Shown piece by piece: positions 1-7,426 of a stretch of DNA of 12,411 bases (position 1 is its first letter; each line of letters starts with the position of its first letter). Position numbers and translations under genes: made by a program. The DNA lies in the NCBI GenBank assembly GCA_029259835.1, contig JAJDEL010000377.1, positions 1 through 12,411 on the forward strand, in the 5' to 3' direction. The notes under the pieces are model-generated. The model worked only from the letters and a program-made list of their open reading frames with translations. It was not told the DNA's origin and did not search any database. This DNA is from Planctomicrobium sp. GTDB lineage: Bacteria > Planctomycetota > Planctomycetia > Planctomycetales > Planctomycetaceae.

Positions 1-818
1 CGGGCGGAAGTGTGATTTGGTGCCACAATGATTGGGGGTTGGAAGATACGCCCAACTGGCTCATGGGACGATTGCACGCGAATAACATCTTTGATGGTGG
101 AACGCATGGGAGTTATCAGCACAGCTATTATCGATACTGGAACACCGGTCTCAAAGTTCCGGTTTCAACAGGAACCGACTGGTTCATCTATGATTTCTCT
201 CGCGTTTATGTTCCGTCTGCGATGAATCTCTCGGTCGAAGAATGGTTGTCTGAGTTGCGCGATGGTCGTTCTTACATTACGAATGGGCCTTTACTTGAAT
301 TTTCTGTGAACGGGAATGGTCTCGGAGGAGAGATGCGGATCAAAGCTCCTGGTCAGGTCCGCGTCAAAGGAAAAGCGATTGGCAGAGTGAATTTCAATGA
401 ACTGCAACTCGTTCAAAATGGTAAAGTCATTCATACAGAAAAAACGAAACTGGCTGATGGACATTTCATTGCGACGTTTGACTTTCAACTGTCGGTCGAC
501 GATCCGTGCTGGCTGGCGTTGAGAACGCCTCCTCCATCTGTTCCTGACAACGCAGAACTCAAAGCGCGGACACCACTGAATGAATACGGACGCGAACTGT
601 TCAGTCACACTTCGCCGACGTTCGTGGATTTCGGAGCAAAGCGAATCTTTGATGTCAGCGTTGCCAACGAGTTGCTTGAGGAAATGCGGCAGAATCAGAA
701 GTTCATCGAAAAGAGAGGCCTCTTTGCAGATGAGACAGAGAAGCAGACGGTCATTTCGGTGTACCGTGAAGGCATCACGAACCTTTCCAAACGGATCGCT
801 TCCGCCAAGAAGGAGTGA
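1..818 (+). CDS. CehA/McbA-like PHP-type metallohydrolase, C-terminal part (5' end outside the window)
   Basis: The frame is open from base 3 (Gly-Gly-Ser before a GTG at 12), so the gene enters from the left and 271 residues are visible. Visible motifs fit planctomycete CehA/McbA-like proteins of the PHP metal-dependent hydrolase superfamily: VIWCHND, whose His is a likely metal ligand; PVSTGTDW, the late Gly-Thr-Asp ligand motif; the helix plus GRSYITNGP segment (strand and NGP turn); and a later beta-sandwich tail ending in FSHTSPTFVDF. The last 55 or so residues are a charged helix. The family's metal-ligand histidines nearer the N-terminus lie outside the window. PHP enzymes hydrolyse phosphoester or related bonds, but the substrate here cannot be read from sequence; CehA itself is a carbaryl hydrolase and that activity should not be transferred. 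A strong terminator follows 36 bases after the TGA. The family call is fairly secure, the function is open. Confidence 0.82.
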   Translation, partial: GGSVIWCHNDWGLEDTPNWLMGRLHANNIFDGGTHGSYQHSYYRYWNTGLKVPVSTGTDWFIYDFSRVYVPSAMNLSVEEWLSELRDGRSYITNGPLLEFSVNGNGLGGEMRIKAPGQVRVKGKAIGRVNFNELQLVQNGKVIHTEKTKLADGHFIATFDFQLSVDDPCWLALRTPPPSVPDNAELKARTPLNEYGRELFSHTSPTFVDFGAKRIFDVSVANELLEEMRQNQKFIEKRGLFADETEKQTVISVYREGITNLSKRIASAKKE

Positions 819-854
819 TAGAACTGGTCGCCGAGCAAATTCAAAGAGATCACA

Positions 855-878
855 GGCCACTAGAGTGGCCAAGTTTTT
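855..878 (+). terminator. Intrinsic terminator of the metallohydrolase gene
   Basis: GGCCACT (855-861) and AGTGGCC (864-870) form a perfect inverted repeat around AG. A realistic fold is six base pairs with a TAGA loop. AAG and then five T (874-878) follow. It lies 36 bases after the stop codon at 818, as expected for a Rho-independent terminator of the plus-strand gene. This is the clearest terminator in the window. Confidence 0.8.
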
Positions 879-1069
879 GTTACCTGGTCAGGCCGGGTGC
901 TCTGGTTGAATCTCAACTTGAGTGCCACGTGCTCTGTGAGCCGTGTGAGGTGCGGACAAGGGTGTTGTTTCTGGTTCCGTTTTTTCGTGAAATGAGGCGT
1001 GGCAGAGAGAGAGGTGATATTGCAGACCACCACTCCCACCACGTGCGATTTTCAGCGGTATCAATGGTC

Positions 1070-1089
1070 GCCTGCTGCGCGAAGCAGGC
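1070..1089. other. GC-rich perfect hairpin
   Basis: GCCTGCT (1070-1076) and AGCAGGC (1083-1089) form a perfect 7-bp stem around GCGCGA. On the minus strand it lies 98 bases beyond the stop codon of the gene at 1188-1472, but no T-tract follows on either strand, so it is a weak terminator candidate. It could be a Rho-associated 3' structure or simply part of a decayed sequence. Confidence 0.4.
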
Positions 1090-1187
1090 AGGGTACACAT
1101 CTTCTGTTCAGAAAACTCGCAGGTCAGCGCGAAGAAGTTCAGGCGAAGAGCTTGACCAGCCTCGCTTTTCCGGCAATGGGCCAGAGA

Positions 1188-1472
1188 TCAAGGGCTGCTC
1201 GAATCGGGCAATGATTTCCGCACGATTTTGATTGACAACCATGGGAGGAAGAAGCAAGTGATGATGGAGAGCTTCCAGAGTCCCATTCCACAATACATGA
1301 TCACATCGAGTTCGTGTTTCGTCAGGTGAAACAGAGAACCGTGGATTTGAAGAATGGTATCGCCCAGTGCAAGCACTGCCACGAACCAAACCATTAAGAC
1401 GGCAATGCCAATTTGCCAGCACCGCAACAACACTTTTTCCAAGGTCTCAAAGAAATCCAATTTCGCGCTCAT
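1188..1472 (-). CDS. Small two-helix inner-membrane protein, DUF6868-like
   Basis: A 94-residue product with hydrophobic segments at about residues 19-37 and 63-84. The segment from ALGD through HGSLFHLTK, then a Met-Tyr-x-Gly-Met turn and a second helix ending in PWLSIKI, resembles the DUF6868 family of short bacterial membrane proteins as I remember it: a helix, a linker with F-x-L-[ST] before a helix, then a second membrane helix. The ATG start at 1472 is well supported by AGGAGAG with 5-6 bases before the ATG, the best ribosome binding site in the first third of the window. The gene stands alone on the minus strand, facing the metallohydrolase gene. The function of DUF6868 proteins is unknown. 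The gene is likely real; the family name is from memory and moderately sure. Confidence 0.72.
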   Translation of the reverse strand: MSAKLDFFETLEKVLLRCWQIGIAVLMVWFVAVLALGDTILQIHGSLFHLTKHELDVIMYCGMGLWKLSIITCFFLPWLSIKIVRKSLPDSSSP

Positions 1473-1596
1473 TTCTCTCTCCTAATTCAATGTTTCTTCT
1501 ACCAGTATCAACGCATTGTGGGCTGTTGTCGGATCAAACTTTTTGATTGAATTTTTAGTAAGCCGTAAATGAGAACGGGGAGCGGACCCTCCCTGG

Positions 1597-1620
1597 TTAT
1601 TCTCCTAATTTGGAGAAGAA
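1597..1620. promoter_or_regulatory. Inverted repeat upstream of rsgA
   Basis: TTATTCTCC (1597-1605) and GGAGAAGAA (1612-1620) pair around TAATTT with a single A-G mismatch: six bp next to the loop plus two outer T-A pairs. It lies about 47 bases before the likely -35 box of rsgA, in a shared spacer with the divergent minus-strand gene at 1188-1472. It could be a protein-binding dyad. A terminator role is unlikely because no T-tract follows and no plus-strand gene precedes it. Confidence 0.3.
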
Positions 1621-1666
1621 TGATGGTGCTTCGTGATGCAGAAATCCATGAAACTTGTGTAAAACG

Positions 1667-1695
1667 TTGGCACACTCTGAGCTAAGACCGATAAA
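1667..1695 (+). promoter_or_regulatory. Probable sigma70-type promoter of rsgA
   Basis: TTGGCA (1667-1672) matches five of six bases of the -35 consensus. GATAAA (1690-1695) matches four of six of the -10 consensus, and the spacer is exactly 17 bases. Transcription would begin near 1702, giving a leader of about 24 bases to the GTG at 1726 or 57 bases to the ATG at 1759. It was found by eye; planctomycete promoters are poorly defined, so this is moderate evidence. Confidence 0.45.
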
Positions 1696-1758
1696 ACCCC
1701 GAACCCGGGAGCGTCTCCATGTGTCGTGACTTTCGAACCTCTTCTTGGTGGATCGATT

Positions 1759-2805
1759 ATGACTCGAGAGTCCCTTGTCACGCTTGGCTGGAATCCGTTT
1801 TTTCAGCGACAGCTCGCTTTTGATGATTCACAGAACGTGAGCGTTGCTCGTGTCTCTGCTCATTTTGGGAGTCAGGTTCTGCTGTTGGGGTCGCAGGGGG
1901 AATTTCGTGTTCCGGTTCAGTTGGCAGAAGCGGCTGGGGAGGTGGCGGTCGGGGATTGGCTGGTTTTGGATGCGAACGATTCCAGGTCACTTCAGCGACT
2001 CGAACGGCAATCGCTGGTCGCCCGTAAGGCTGCTGGCGAAGAAGTGAAACCGCAACTGATTGCAGCCAATATCGATACGATTTTCATCGTCAGTTCGTGC
2101 AATCTCGACTTCAATCTTTCTCGAATTGAAAGATATCTTGCCCTCGTGCTTCAGGCAGATATTGTCCCGGTCGTTGTGTTGACGAAAGCGGATTTACATG
2201 AGAATCCTGCGGACCTGCGAAGATCATGTGAACAACTCTTTCCTGGACTGCTGGTTGAGACGCTCGACGCTCGCAGTTGCGATGAAACGTTTGTACTAAG
2301 GAGTTGGTGCGGACCAGGGCAGTCGGTCGCTTTGTTGGGTTCATCAGGTGTCGGGAAATCGACACTGGCAAATGCACTGGGGGCTGAGCATCTCAGTACG
2401 GGACCAATTCGCGAAGACGATGCAAAAGGTCGCCACACGACTACGTCGCGTTCGCTGCACCTACTCCCCAGCGGTGGTGTTCTCGTCGATAACCCTGGGA
2501 TGCGAGAACTACAATTGCCTGCGTGTGAAGAAGGTGTCTCTGAACTTTTTGACGATGTCCTACAAATCACGGATCAATGCCGATTCAAGAATTGCAAGCA
2601 TAACGGCGACGAGGGTTGCGCGATCGAAGCAGCACTTGAGTCTGGCGAACTGGAAGAACGGCGATTTCACAGCTTCATGAAACTCAACGCCGAACAGGCC
2701 CACAACTCTCGTTCCCTCGCTGAACGGCGAAGAAAAGATCGACACCGGGGCCGCTTTTACAAGTCGGTCCTGGCGGATAAACGTCGGTTGCGTGATTTAG
2801 AATAA
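1759..2805 (+). CDS. rsgA: Ribosome small subunit-dependent GTPase A (RsgA/YjeQ)
   Basis: RsgA is a circularly permuted GTPase that binds the 30S subunit late in its maturation and is released on GTP hydrolysis. The permuted motif order is visible (residues counted from an upstream GTG at 1726): an OB-fold region at about 20-100, G4 TKAD at 153-156, the P-loop GSSGVGKST at 205-213, a G2-like HTTT at 237-240, and G3 DNPG at 255-258. The zinc site C285-x4-C290-x-H292-x5-C298 has the family spacing, and a basic tail (RRRKDRHRGR) follows. Length is close to the 350 residues of the E. coli protein. I prefer the ATG at 1759 because the family's conserved part begins at LGWN nearby; the GTG at 1726 gives 359 residues, and neither has a strong Shine-Dalgarno site. 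G3 reads DNPG where DTPG or DSPG is usual. The gene is a stand-alone housekeeping gene. Confidence 0.95.
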   Translation: MTRESLVTLGWNPFFQRQLAFDDSQNVSVARVSAHFGSQVLLLGSQGEFRVPVQLAEAAGEVAVGDWLVLDANDSRSLQRLERQSLVARKAAGEEVKPQLIAANIDTIFIVSSCNLDFNLSRIERYLALVLQADIVPVVVLTKADLHENPADLRRSCEQLFPGLLVETLDARSCDETFVLRSWCGPGQSVALLGSSGVGKSTLANALGAEHLSTGPIREDDAKGRHTTTSRSLHLLPSGGVLVDNPGMRELQLPACEEGVSELFDDVLQITDQCRFKNCKHNGDEGCAIEAALESGELEERRFHSFMKLNAEQAHNSRSLAERRRKDRHRGRFYKSVLADKRRLRDLE

Positions 2806-2827
2806 GCTGGCCCTGCAGCCGGACCAT

Positions 2828-2862
2828 CTGAATCCGACATTTGCGAATTCAATCCACACTGC
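2828..2862 (+). repeat. Degenerate intergenic repeat, copy A
   Basis: This 35-base segment starts with CTGAATCCGA, has TGCGAA at 2842-2847 and ends in ACTGC. It aligns without gaps to copy B (4643-4677) at about 26 of 35 positions by hand. It sits in the 63-base gap between the converging stops of rsgA and the minus-strand gene at 2869-4467. Confidence 0.45.
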
Positions 2863-2868
2863 GGCGAC

Positions 2869-4467
2869 TTATCTTGTCGGAACCGTGACTTTTTTCGAGT
2901 TCATAGCTCCGTTCAGTTTTCCGTAAACACCTTGGCCCCAGCTGACTGTTGGTTGCTGCAAGCTTTGCAGATTGCCGATCTGGAATTCAGTCTGAGCGAT
3001 CGTCTCTCCATCCTGGCGAATGAGAATTCGATTTTCTTCGACGACAAATTCAAGTTTGATTGCACGGTTTTTCCACTTCATCTGTGCAGCCAAATTGCCG
3101 GGCATTTGCAGTTGGATAACCGAGCCGTATTCACGCCGCTGAGTCTCACTGAGAAAGTCGTACTTGTCGAACCATTCGTAGGTTCCTTTTGAGGATGTCG
3201 AGAGCATCAACACATTGTCTATCGGAACCATGCCGGTGACGCGTTGTCCCCAATGATTTGTGACTAATTTGAACTTCTTGGCCTCGGCTTCGTAGGGATG
3301 TGTTTGTTTGTCGGTCAATTCAGGATGTGTAAACAGTCGGCCCATCGAATGCCAGCGATCTTCATCAAGGTTGTATCGCCAGACCTCAGCCCACGGCCAG
3401 ACACCGACAATTAAATCGCCTCGATAAATGGTCATTGTCTGGGCTTCTCGTGCAGAAGAAGAGACGCCAGGCAGTTTTGGAGGCCAGCCCTTTAAGTGTT
3501 TAAGATCTTCACCACGGTATTCGAACAATTCACCCGTCGGGTATTGAGCTAACAGCAAACGGTCATGGTAATTGAGCATCGAATAAACCTGAAAGCTGAC
3601 CCCCTTGCGAGCTTCTGCAATCGTTTTCCATTTCGAGTTACGAAAGGCATACACTCCTCCGAAGTTCGAAACGGTCAGGACTTCGTCGCGGAATTGTCCC
3701 CAGGCAAACGGGGTGGCACCGACGTACTTGGCTTGCATCACCGTGGCTTGACTTAAATCAATCGGGCCAGGTGAATCGGTTGTCCAGGGGCAAGAATAAA
3801 TCTTTGTAAATCCTCCCTGATCGGCTCCGTGGGTGTGGTAGAAGAACAGCCGTCCTTGGGCGTAATAGAAATTGTAGTACCGTCCCATTGAAGGCGGATT
3901 CAGAATCACGCGATCATTGAACGTGACTGAGTTTGCAGTGAATGTGAGCAGCCCATCGCCCAGCCTCATCATCCCATCACCAGAACCCATTCGCCCTGTC
4001 TTTGGTATTGGAGCGTCGGTCCATTTTTGGGCATCTGGATTCCATAGACGAACCGTATTATTCCGCACGCGACTCCACGCCTGAGTTTTTTGATCCAGAT
4101 CGAGCAGGTAAATGCCACAATCCAAATCGGGATGTGGCAACCGTTTCGTCGAATAACGATTGGCATCATTGGCTGGTCGAACAAAAAACTGCAACGTATG
4201 TCTGGCGCTGCGAAATCGAGTGTTGTAGACGTCAAGAAATCCGGCACCTGCAACGACGCGGTTTTGCTTGTCCCTGGCTTCAAAAAGTGATCCAAAACTC
4301 TGCCCGGTATCTTCACCGAAATCGACCTCAATCGAAAATGTTGCGATTGGCGCCCCGGCGAAAGTGTCAGTCGCATTTGAGATGTGCAAGGTGATCAGAA
4401 CTACGACAACAATCGAATTTATGATTCTCAGTTTACTGAGTAATACAAGCGGCGTTCGTTTGTTCAT
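2869..4467 (-). CDS. Secreted or membrane-anchored protein of unknown function, possibly beta-propeller-like
   Basis: The product has 532 residues. A basic N-terminus and a hydrophobic stretch (about 17-30), followed by a possible AGA cleavage site near 39, indicate a signal peptide or anchor. The mature protein opens with FSIEVDFGED and a SLFEARDKQNRVVAGAGF segment. About residues 115-385 hold short strand-rich units with recurrent Trp/Tyr-containing turns such as DLDQKTQAWSRV and YNLDEDRWHSMG, which look kelch-like, so a propeller is plausible but not proven. The C-terminus (about 445-525) is another strand-rich part ending near GVYGKLNGA. I know no named domain for it; it resembles conserved hypothetical proteins of planctomycetes. 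The start at 4467 is supported by AAGGAA six bases before the ATG. It converges on rsgA and diverges from the CRTAC1-like gene. Copies A and B of an intergenic repeat lie on either side. Confidence 0.85.
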   Translation of the reverse strand: MNKRTPLVLLSKLRIINSIVVVVLITLHISNATDTFAGAPIATFSIEVDFGEDTGQSFGSLFEARDKQNRVVAGAGFLDVYNTRFRSARHTLQFFVRPANDANRYSTKRLPHPDLDCGIYLLDLDQKTQAWSRVRNNTVRLWNPDAQKWTDAPIPKTGRMGSGDGMMRLGDGLLTFTANSVTFNDRVILNPPSMGRYYNFYYAQGRLFFYHTHGADQGGFTKIYSCPWTTDSPGPIDLSQATVMQAKYVGATPFAWGQFRDEVLTVSNFGGVYAFRNSKWKTIAEARKGVSFQVYSMLNYHDRLLLAQYPTGELFEYRGEDLKHLKGWPPKLPGVSSSAREAQTMTIYRGDLIVGVWPWAEVWRYNLDEDRWHSMGRLFTHPELTDKQTHPYEAEAKKFKLVTNHWGQRVTGMVPIDNVLMLSTSSKGTYEWFDKYDFLSETQRREYGSVIQLQMPGNLAAQMKWKNRAIKLEFVVEENRILIRQDGETIAQTEFQIGNLQSLQQPTVSWGQGVYGKLNGAMNSKKVTVPTR

Positions 4468-4642
4468 TTTTCGTTCCTTGGATGCTCACAAACAATCCCC
4501 GTGGAAGTTTTTGAGGAGCAAATAAAATCACTGTTCAATTCAATTGTTGGTCAGCTTCTTCATCGGAATAATATCCATTTACATCAGGGGCTGGTACTCC
4601 AAGGCATCATTACATTGAACTCACGTTGACTTGCGAAACCGA

Positions 4643-4677
4643 CTGAATCCGATACCTGCGAACTTCACTCACCCTGC
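4643..4677 (+). repeat. Degenerate intergenic repeat, copy B
   Basis: It starts with CTGAATCCGA like copy A, then has TGCGAACTTCAC and ends in CCCTGC. It is the central member: about 26 of 35 identities to copy A and about 25 of 35 to copy C (11635-11669), including an 11-base exact run with C. It lies in the same orientation as the other copies, 107 bases before the CRTAC1-like start. Confidence 0.45.
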
Positions 4678-4727
4678 TTTTGCCTTCACTCGATGTGTGA
4701 CACGATGCGATGAATGATGGTGAAATT

Positions 4728-4746
4728 CACACAAGTGTGGTATAAA
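4728..4746 (+). promoter_or_regulatory. Dyad overlapping an extended -10 promoter element
   Basis: CACAC (4728-4732) and GTGTG (4735-4739) form a short dyad around AA. It runs into TGGTATAAA (4738-4746), which fits an extended -10 element (TGn then TATAAA). A -35 box at 17 bases' distance is poor, as is tolerated for extended -10 promoters. The start codon at 4784 is 38 bases further on. A repressor bound to the dyad would block the promoter. Both parts are short, so chance is possible. Confidence 0.35.
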
Positions 4747-4783
4747 CGCGGTTCGGGATCCAAACATCGAACGCACCTCATTT

Positions 4784-7072
4784 GTGAGTCAAAGTCCCTT
4801 GATTCGACAAAATAAAAGTGTTGCCATCCGCTTCGCCCTTGTCATCGCACTCGTTGGCTTGGCGTACGTTTTCGTGGGATTTCGAGATCGCGACAAAGAA
4901 GTGGATACTGAAGACGTTGGTCCAAAGTCCGTCTCTCACGAATCTAAGATTTTCAATCCCCGCATGTTTGTCGATTCGAGCGGCTTCTCGGCAACCTTAG
5001 CGGGAATACCGGCATGGTCAGAAAAAGCCTCTCTTAACGAGATTCGTCAGTCCTGGGAGCAAGCTGGGTATCGTCAGATTGAGCAGATTGACTCTCAAAT
5101 AGGAAACTCTCAAACTCCCACGGCGAAAAAGGGCAACCTTCTGGTCATGAAGGCGATGTTGCTGAACTATGAAGGTGATCCTCATGCGGCGTACGACGTT
5201 CTGGCTGAAGCCCGTGAGCTCTTCCAACAACAACCTCAACTTTCCTCGCAATTCTTGGGTACACTCACCTACATGCAAGGAGTGACAGCGTTGCGATTCG
5301 GAGAGACTGATAACTGCGTTGAATGTCGAGGAGAGAGTTCGTGTATTCTTCCGATCTCTCCAGCTGCTGTTCACACCAACGAGAAGGGGTCTCGTCGCGC
5401 GATTGAACACTTCGAGACATATCTCGCGTCGTTCCCTGACGATTTCGAAGTCCGCTGGTTGTTGAATCTGGCATACATGACGTTGGGAGAATATCCGCAC
5501 AGTGTGGCTCCGAAATATCTCATCTCGCTTGATCGGTATCACGAATCCGAAATGGATATTGGCGAATTTCGTGACATCGGTCACGCGGTTGGACTTGATC
5601 GGTTCAATACCGCAGGCGGAGGAATCATGGACGATTTCGACTTGGATGGACTTTTGGATGTTGTCGTCACTGCTTCAGAGCCAACTGAGCGAATGGGCGT
5701 TTTTCGGAATGCTGGGGATGGAACATTCCGCGAGTCCACAGATGGCTCTGGTTGCGAAGGTCAGTTTGGCGGTTTGTATTGCGTTCAGGCAGACTATAAC
5801 AATGATGGTCATGTCGACATTTTTATTCCACGAGGAGCTTGGTTGGACCACCCTGTGAGGCCGTCACTATTACACAATAACGGCGGAATGCAGTTCATTG
5901 ATGTTACGGAGTCTGCCGGTCTCAGCCTGGCTGCAAATTCAATCTGTGCAGCCTGGACAGATTACAACAACGATGGAGCGTTGGATTTGTTCATGGGGTG
6001 CGAACGACAGCCCAATCGATTGTATCGCAATCGTGGGGACGGATCGTTTGATGAAGTTGCGATCGAGGCCGGTGTCGCAAGTAGCAGCGAGCCAATGACC
6101 AAGGGCTGTGCATGGATAGATTTTGACAACGATAATGACCCCGACCTCTTCACAACAAGCTTGACCGGAGTGGCAAAACTCTTTCGAAACGATGGTGGCG
6201 AATCCTTCACTGATGTCTCTCGGGAATTCGGGATTGACGGCCCCGAGAAGGGTTTCGCCTGCTGGGCTTGGGACTACGACAACGACGGGTGGCTTGATCT
6301 GTTTGCCACCAGCTACGACCACACACTTGCCGATGTTGTCAAAGGACTGCTGAGAGAACCGCATGATCGACATTCAAATCGGTTATTCCATAACGAGTCC
6401 GGGCGTTCGTTCAAGGATGTCACAGTGGAATCGGGACTCGATCTCGTGTTTGCAACAATGGGTAGCAACTACGGAGACCTGGATAATGACGGGTTTCTGG
6501 ATATGTATTTGGGGACGGGAGATCCGTTGATCGGAATGCTCGTTCCAAACCGAATGTTTAAGAACGTCGCTGGAACGAGATTCAGTGAAATTACTGGTTC
6601 ATCGCGTACAGGGCATCTGCAGAAGGGGCACTCTGTTGCCTGTGGCGATTGGGATCGTGATGGGAATGTCGATGTCTTTATGCAGATGGGAGGCTCTGTT
6701 CCAGGTGATCGGTTTCATAACATCCTCTTCCAGAATCCGGGACACGATCATCAGTGGCTTACGATCAAACTCATCGGTCAGCAAACAAACCGGTCTGCGA
6801 TTGGTGCTCGGATATCAGTAACGACAAACGCTCCAACCCCTTTAACAGTCCATCGCCACATCTCCTCTGGAAGTAGTTTCGGGGCGAACCCGCTAGAACA
6901 GACAATAGGATTGGGTCATGCCACCCGTGTTGACAGACTAGAGGTTCGCTGGCCGACGAGTCGGACGACACAGGTGTTTCATGATATTGATATCAACCAG
7001 ATGATCGTGATTGCCGAAGGCGACGAACAGATCCAAATTCTTAATCGTGCGCCGGTAGCACATGCTCACTAG
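4784..7072 (+). CDS. CRTAC1-like protein: TPR-like region, seven FG-GAP/VCBS repeats and ASPIC/UnbV domain
   Basis: The product has 762 residues. A hydrophobic segment at 13-32 is a signal anchor, so the rest is likely outside the cytoplasm. Residues about 82-240 are helical and TPR-like, with a motif containing Cys178, Cys181 and Cys187 and the segments KGSRRAIEHFE and LNLAYMTLGEYP, which recur in bacterial CRTAC1-family proteins. Seven Asp-rich calcium-loop motifs of the form D-x-[DN]-x-D-G-x-x-D start at about residues 284, 337, 393, 446, 497, 565 and 622, one per blade of a predicted seven-bladed FG-GAP propeller; the fourth has Asn in place of Gly. The ASPIC/UnbV domain (about 658-748) shows AIGARISV, SGSSFG, GLG and VRWPTS. 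Such proteins are thought to bind calcium and ligands at the cell surface; no substrate is known. The GTG start at 4784 has no clear Shine-Dalgarno site, but gives the anchor an intact basic N-terminus. Confidence 0.9.
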   Translation: MSQSPLIRQNKSVAIRFALVIALVGLAYVFVGFRDRDKEVDTEDVGPKSVSHESKIFNPRMFVDSSGFSATLAGIPAWSEKASLNEIRQSWEQAGYRQIEQIDSQIGNSQTPTAKKGNLLVMKAMLLNYEGDPHAAYDVLAEARELFQQQPQLSSQFLGTLTYMQGVTALRFGETDNCVECRGESSCILPISPAAVHTNEKGSRRAIEHFETYLASFPDDFEVRWLLNLAYMTLGEYPHSVAPKYLISLDRYHESEMDIGEFRDIGHAVGLDRFNTAGGGIMDDFDLDGLLDVVVTASEPTERMGVFRNAGDGTFRESTDGSGCEGQFGGLYCVQADYNNDGHVDIFIPRGAWLDHPVRPSLLHNNGGMQFIDVTESAGLSLAANSICAAWTDYNNDGALDLFMGCERQPNRLYRNRGDGSFDEVAIEAGVASSSEPMTKGCAWIDFDNDNDPDLFTTSLTGVAKLFRNDGGESFTDVSREFGIDGPEKGFACWAWDYDNDGWLDLFATSYDHTLADVVKGLLREPHDRHSNRLFHNESGRSFKDVTVESGLDLVFATMGSNYGDLDNDGFLDMYLGTGDPLIGMLVPNRMFKNVAGTRFSEITGSSRTGHLQKGHSVACGDWDRDGNVDVFMQMGGSVPGDRFHNILFQNPGHDHQWLTIKLIGQQTNRSAIGARISVTTNAPTPLTVHRHISSGSSFGANPLEQTIGLGHATRVDRLEVRWPTSRTTQVFHDIDINQMIVIAEGDEQIQILNRAPVAHAH

Positions 7073-7086
7073 ATACTGTCCTGAAT

Positions 7087-7105
7087 TCTCTCAGAGAATG
7101 AGAGA
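7087..7105 (+). terminator. Hairpin after the CRTAC1-like gene, possible weak terminator
   Basis: TCTCTCA (7087-7093) and TGAGAGA (7099-7105) form a perfect 7-bp stem with a GAGAA loop, 14 bases after the stop. An alternative dyad, ATTCTCT-C-AGAGAAT (7085-7099), overlaps it. Only TTAC follows rather than a T-tract, so intrinsic termination would be weak; it may instead protect the 3' end. Confidence 0.35.
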
Positions 7106-7426
7106 TTACACTGATCGTATGACACGCAACTTAGCAAAGCTGAGGGAAGAGCGCAGATCACAGACTGAGAGCTGAAAACGCTAGGTGAAATTTTCTCATC
7201 TTTCGATTCATGTTGAACGTGAATTTTCTATTGAACGCACATGGTGAATCATCCTGTTGCTGAGTTACCCACGTGAGATTCTTCGACAAGAACTGGCACT
7301 TGAACACCCCCCAAAGATCGAGAGTCGCAAACACACCAATGCAAGCCTGTGGAGGCGAATTCAGCAACCTCGAAAAACACCCCAGGGAGGGTTCCTGTTA
7401 ATACTCACCATGTGATTGATTTTTTA

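Larger units (their letters stand above)
819..1187. other. Intergenic region between converging genes; no credible gene
   Basis: These 369 bases lie between the converging metallohydrolase and DUF6868-like genes. After the terminator at 855-878 I see only overlapping open frames on both strands, with compositions rich in Arg, Ser, Cys and His and no family resemblance or ribosome binding site. One perfect hairpin is present at 1070-1089 (listed separately). The region may hold decayed coding sequence, but I cannot name a parent gene. Confidence 0.6.
4468..4783. other. Divergent intergenic region with repeat copy B and possible promoter
   Basis: This 316-base spacer separates two divergently transcribed genes, so both promoters should lie here. 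I see repeat copy B (4643-4677) and, nearer the plus-strand gene, a dyad next to an extended -10 sequence (4728-4746). AT-rich stretches at about 4520-4590 could hold the minus-strand promoter, but no hexamer pair with good spacing stands out. No small gene is credible here. Confidence 0.5.

Noticed and set aside
815..1231. A 138-codon plus-strand frame overlapping the metallohydrolase stop
   Set aside because: It runs through the terminator hairpin and the 3' end of the opposing DUF6868-like gene. Its composition (many Arg, Ser, Cys, His) has no domain or signal, and it has no ribosome site of its own beyond the upstream gene's coding sequence.
1533..1547. ATCAAA-CTT-TTTGAT hairpin followed by T-rich DNA, terminator-like
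   Set aside because: No plus-strand gene ends before it, and the stem is AT-rich with a three-base loop. It is more likely just part of the AT-rich promoter spacer.
7158..7367. A 69-residue minus-strand frame in the same spacer
   Set aside because: No ribosome site, no recognisable domain, atypical composition and no neighbour on that strand.
1586..7392. An 11-base inverted match, ACCCTCCCTGG at 1586-1596 and CCAGGGAGGGT at 7382-7392
   Set aside because: Matches of this length are expected by chance many times in 12 kb on both strands, and the flanks do not align.
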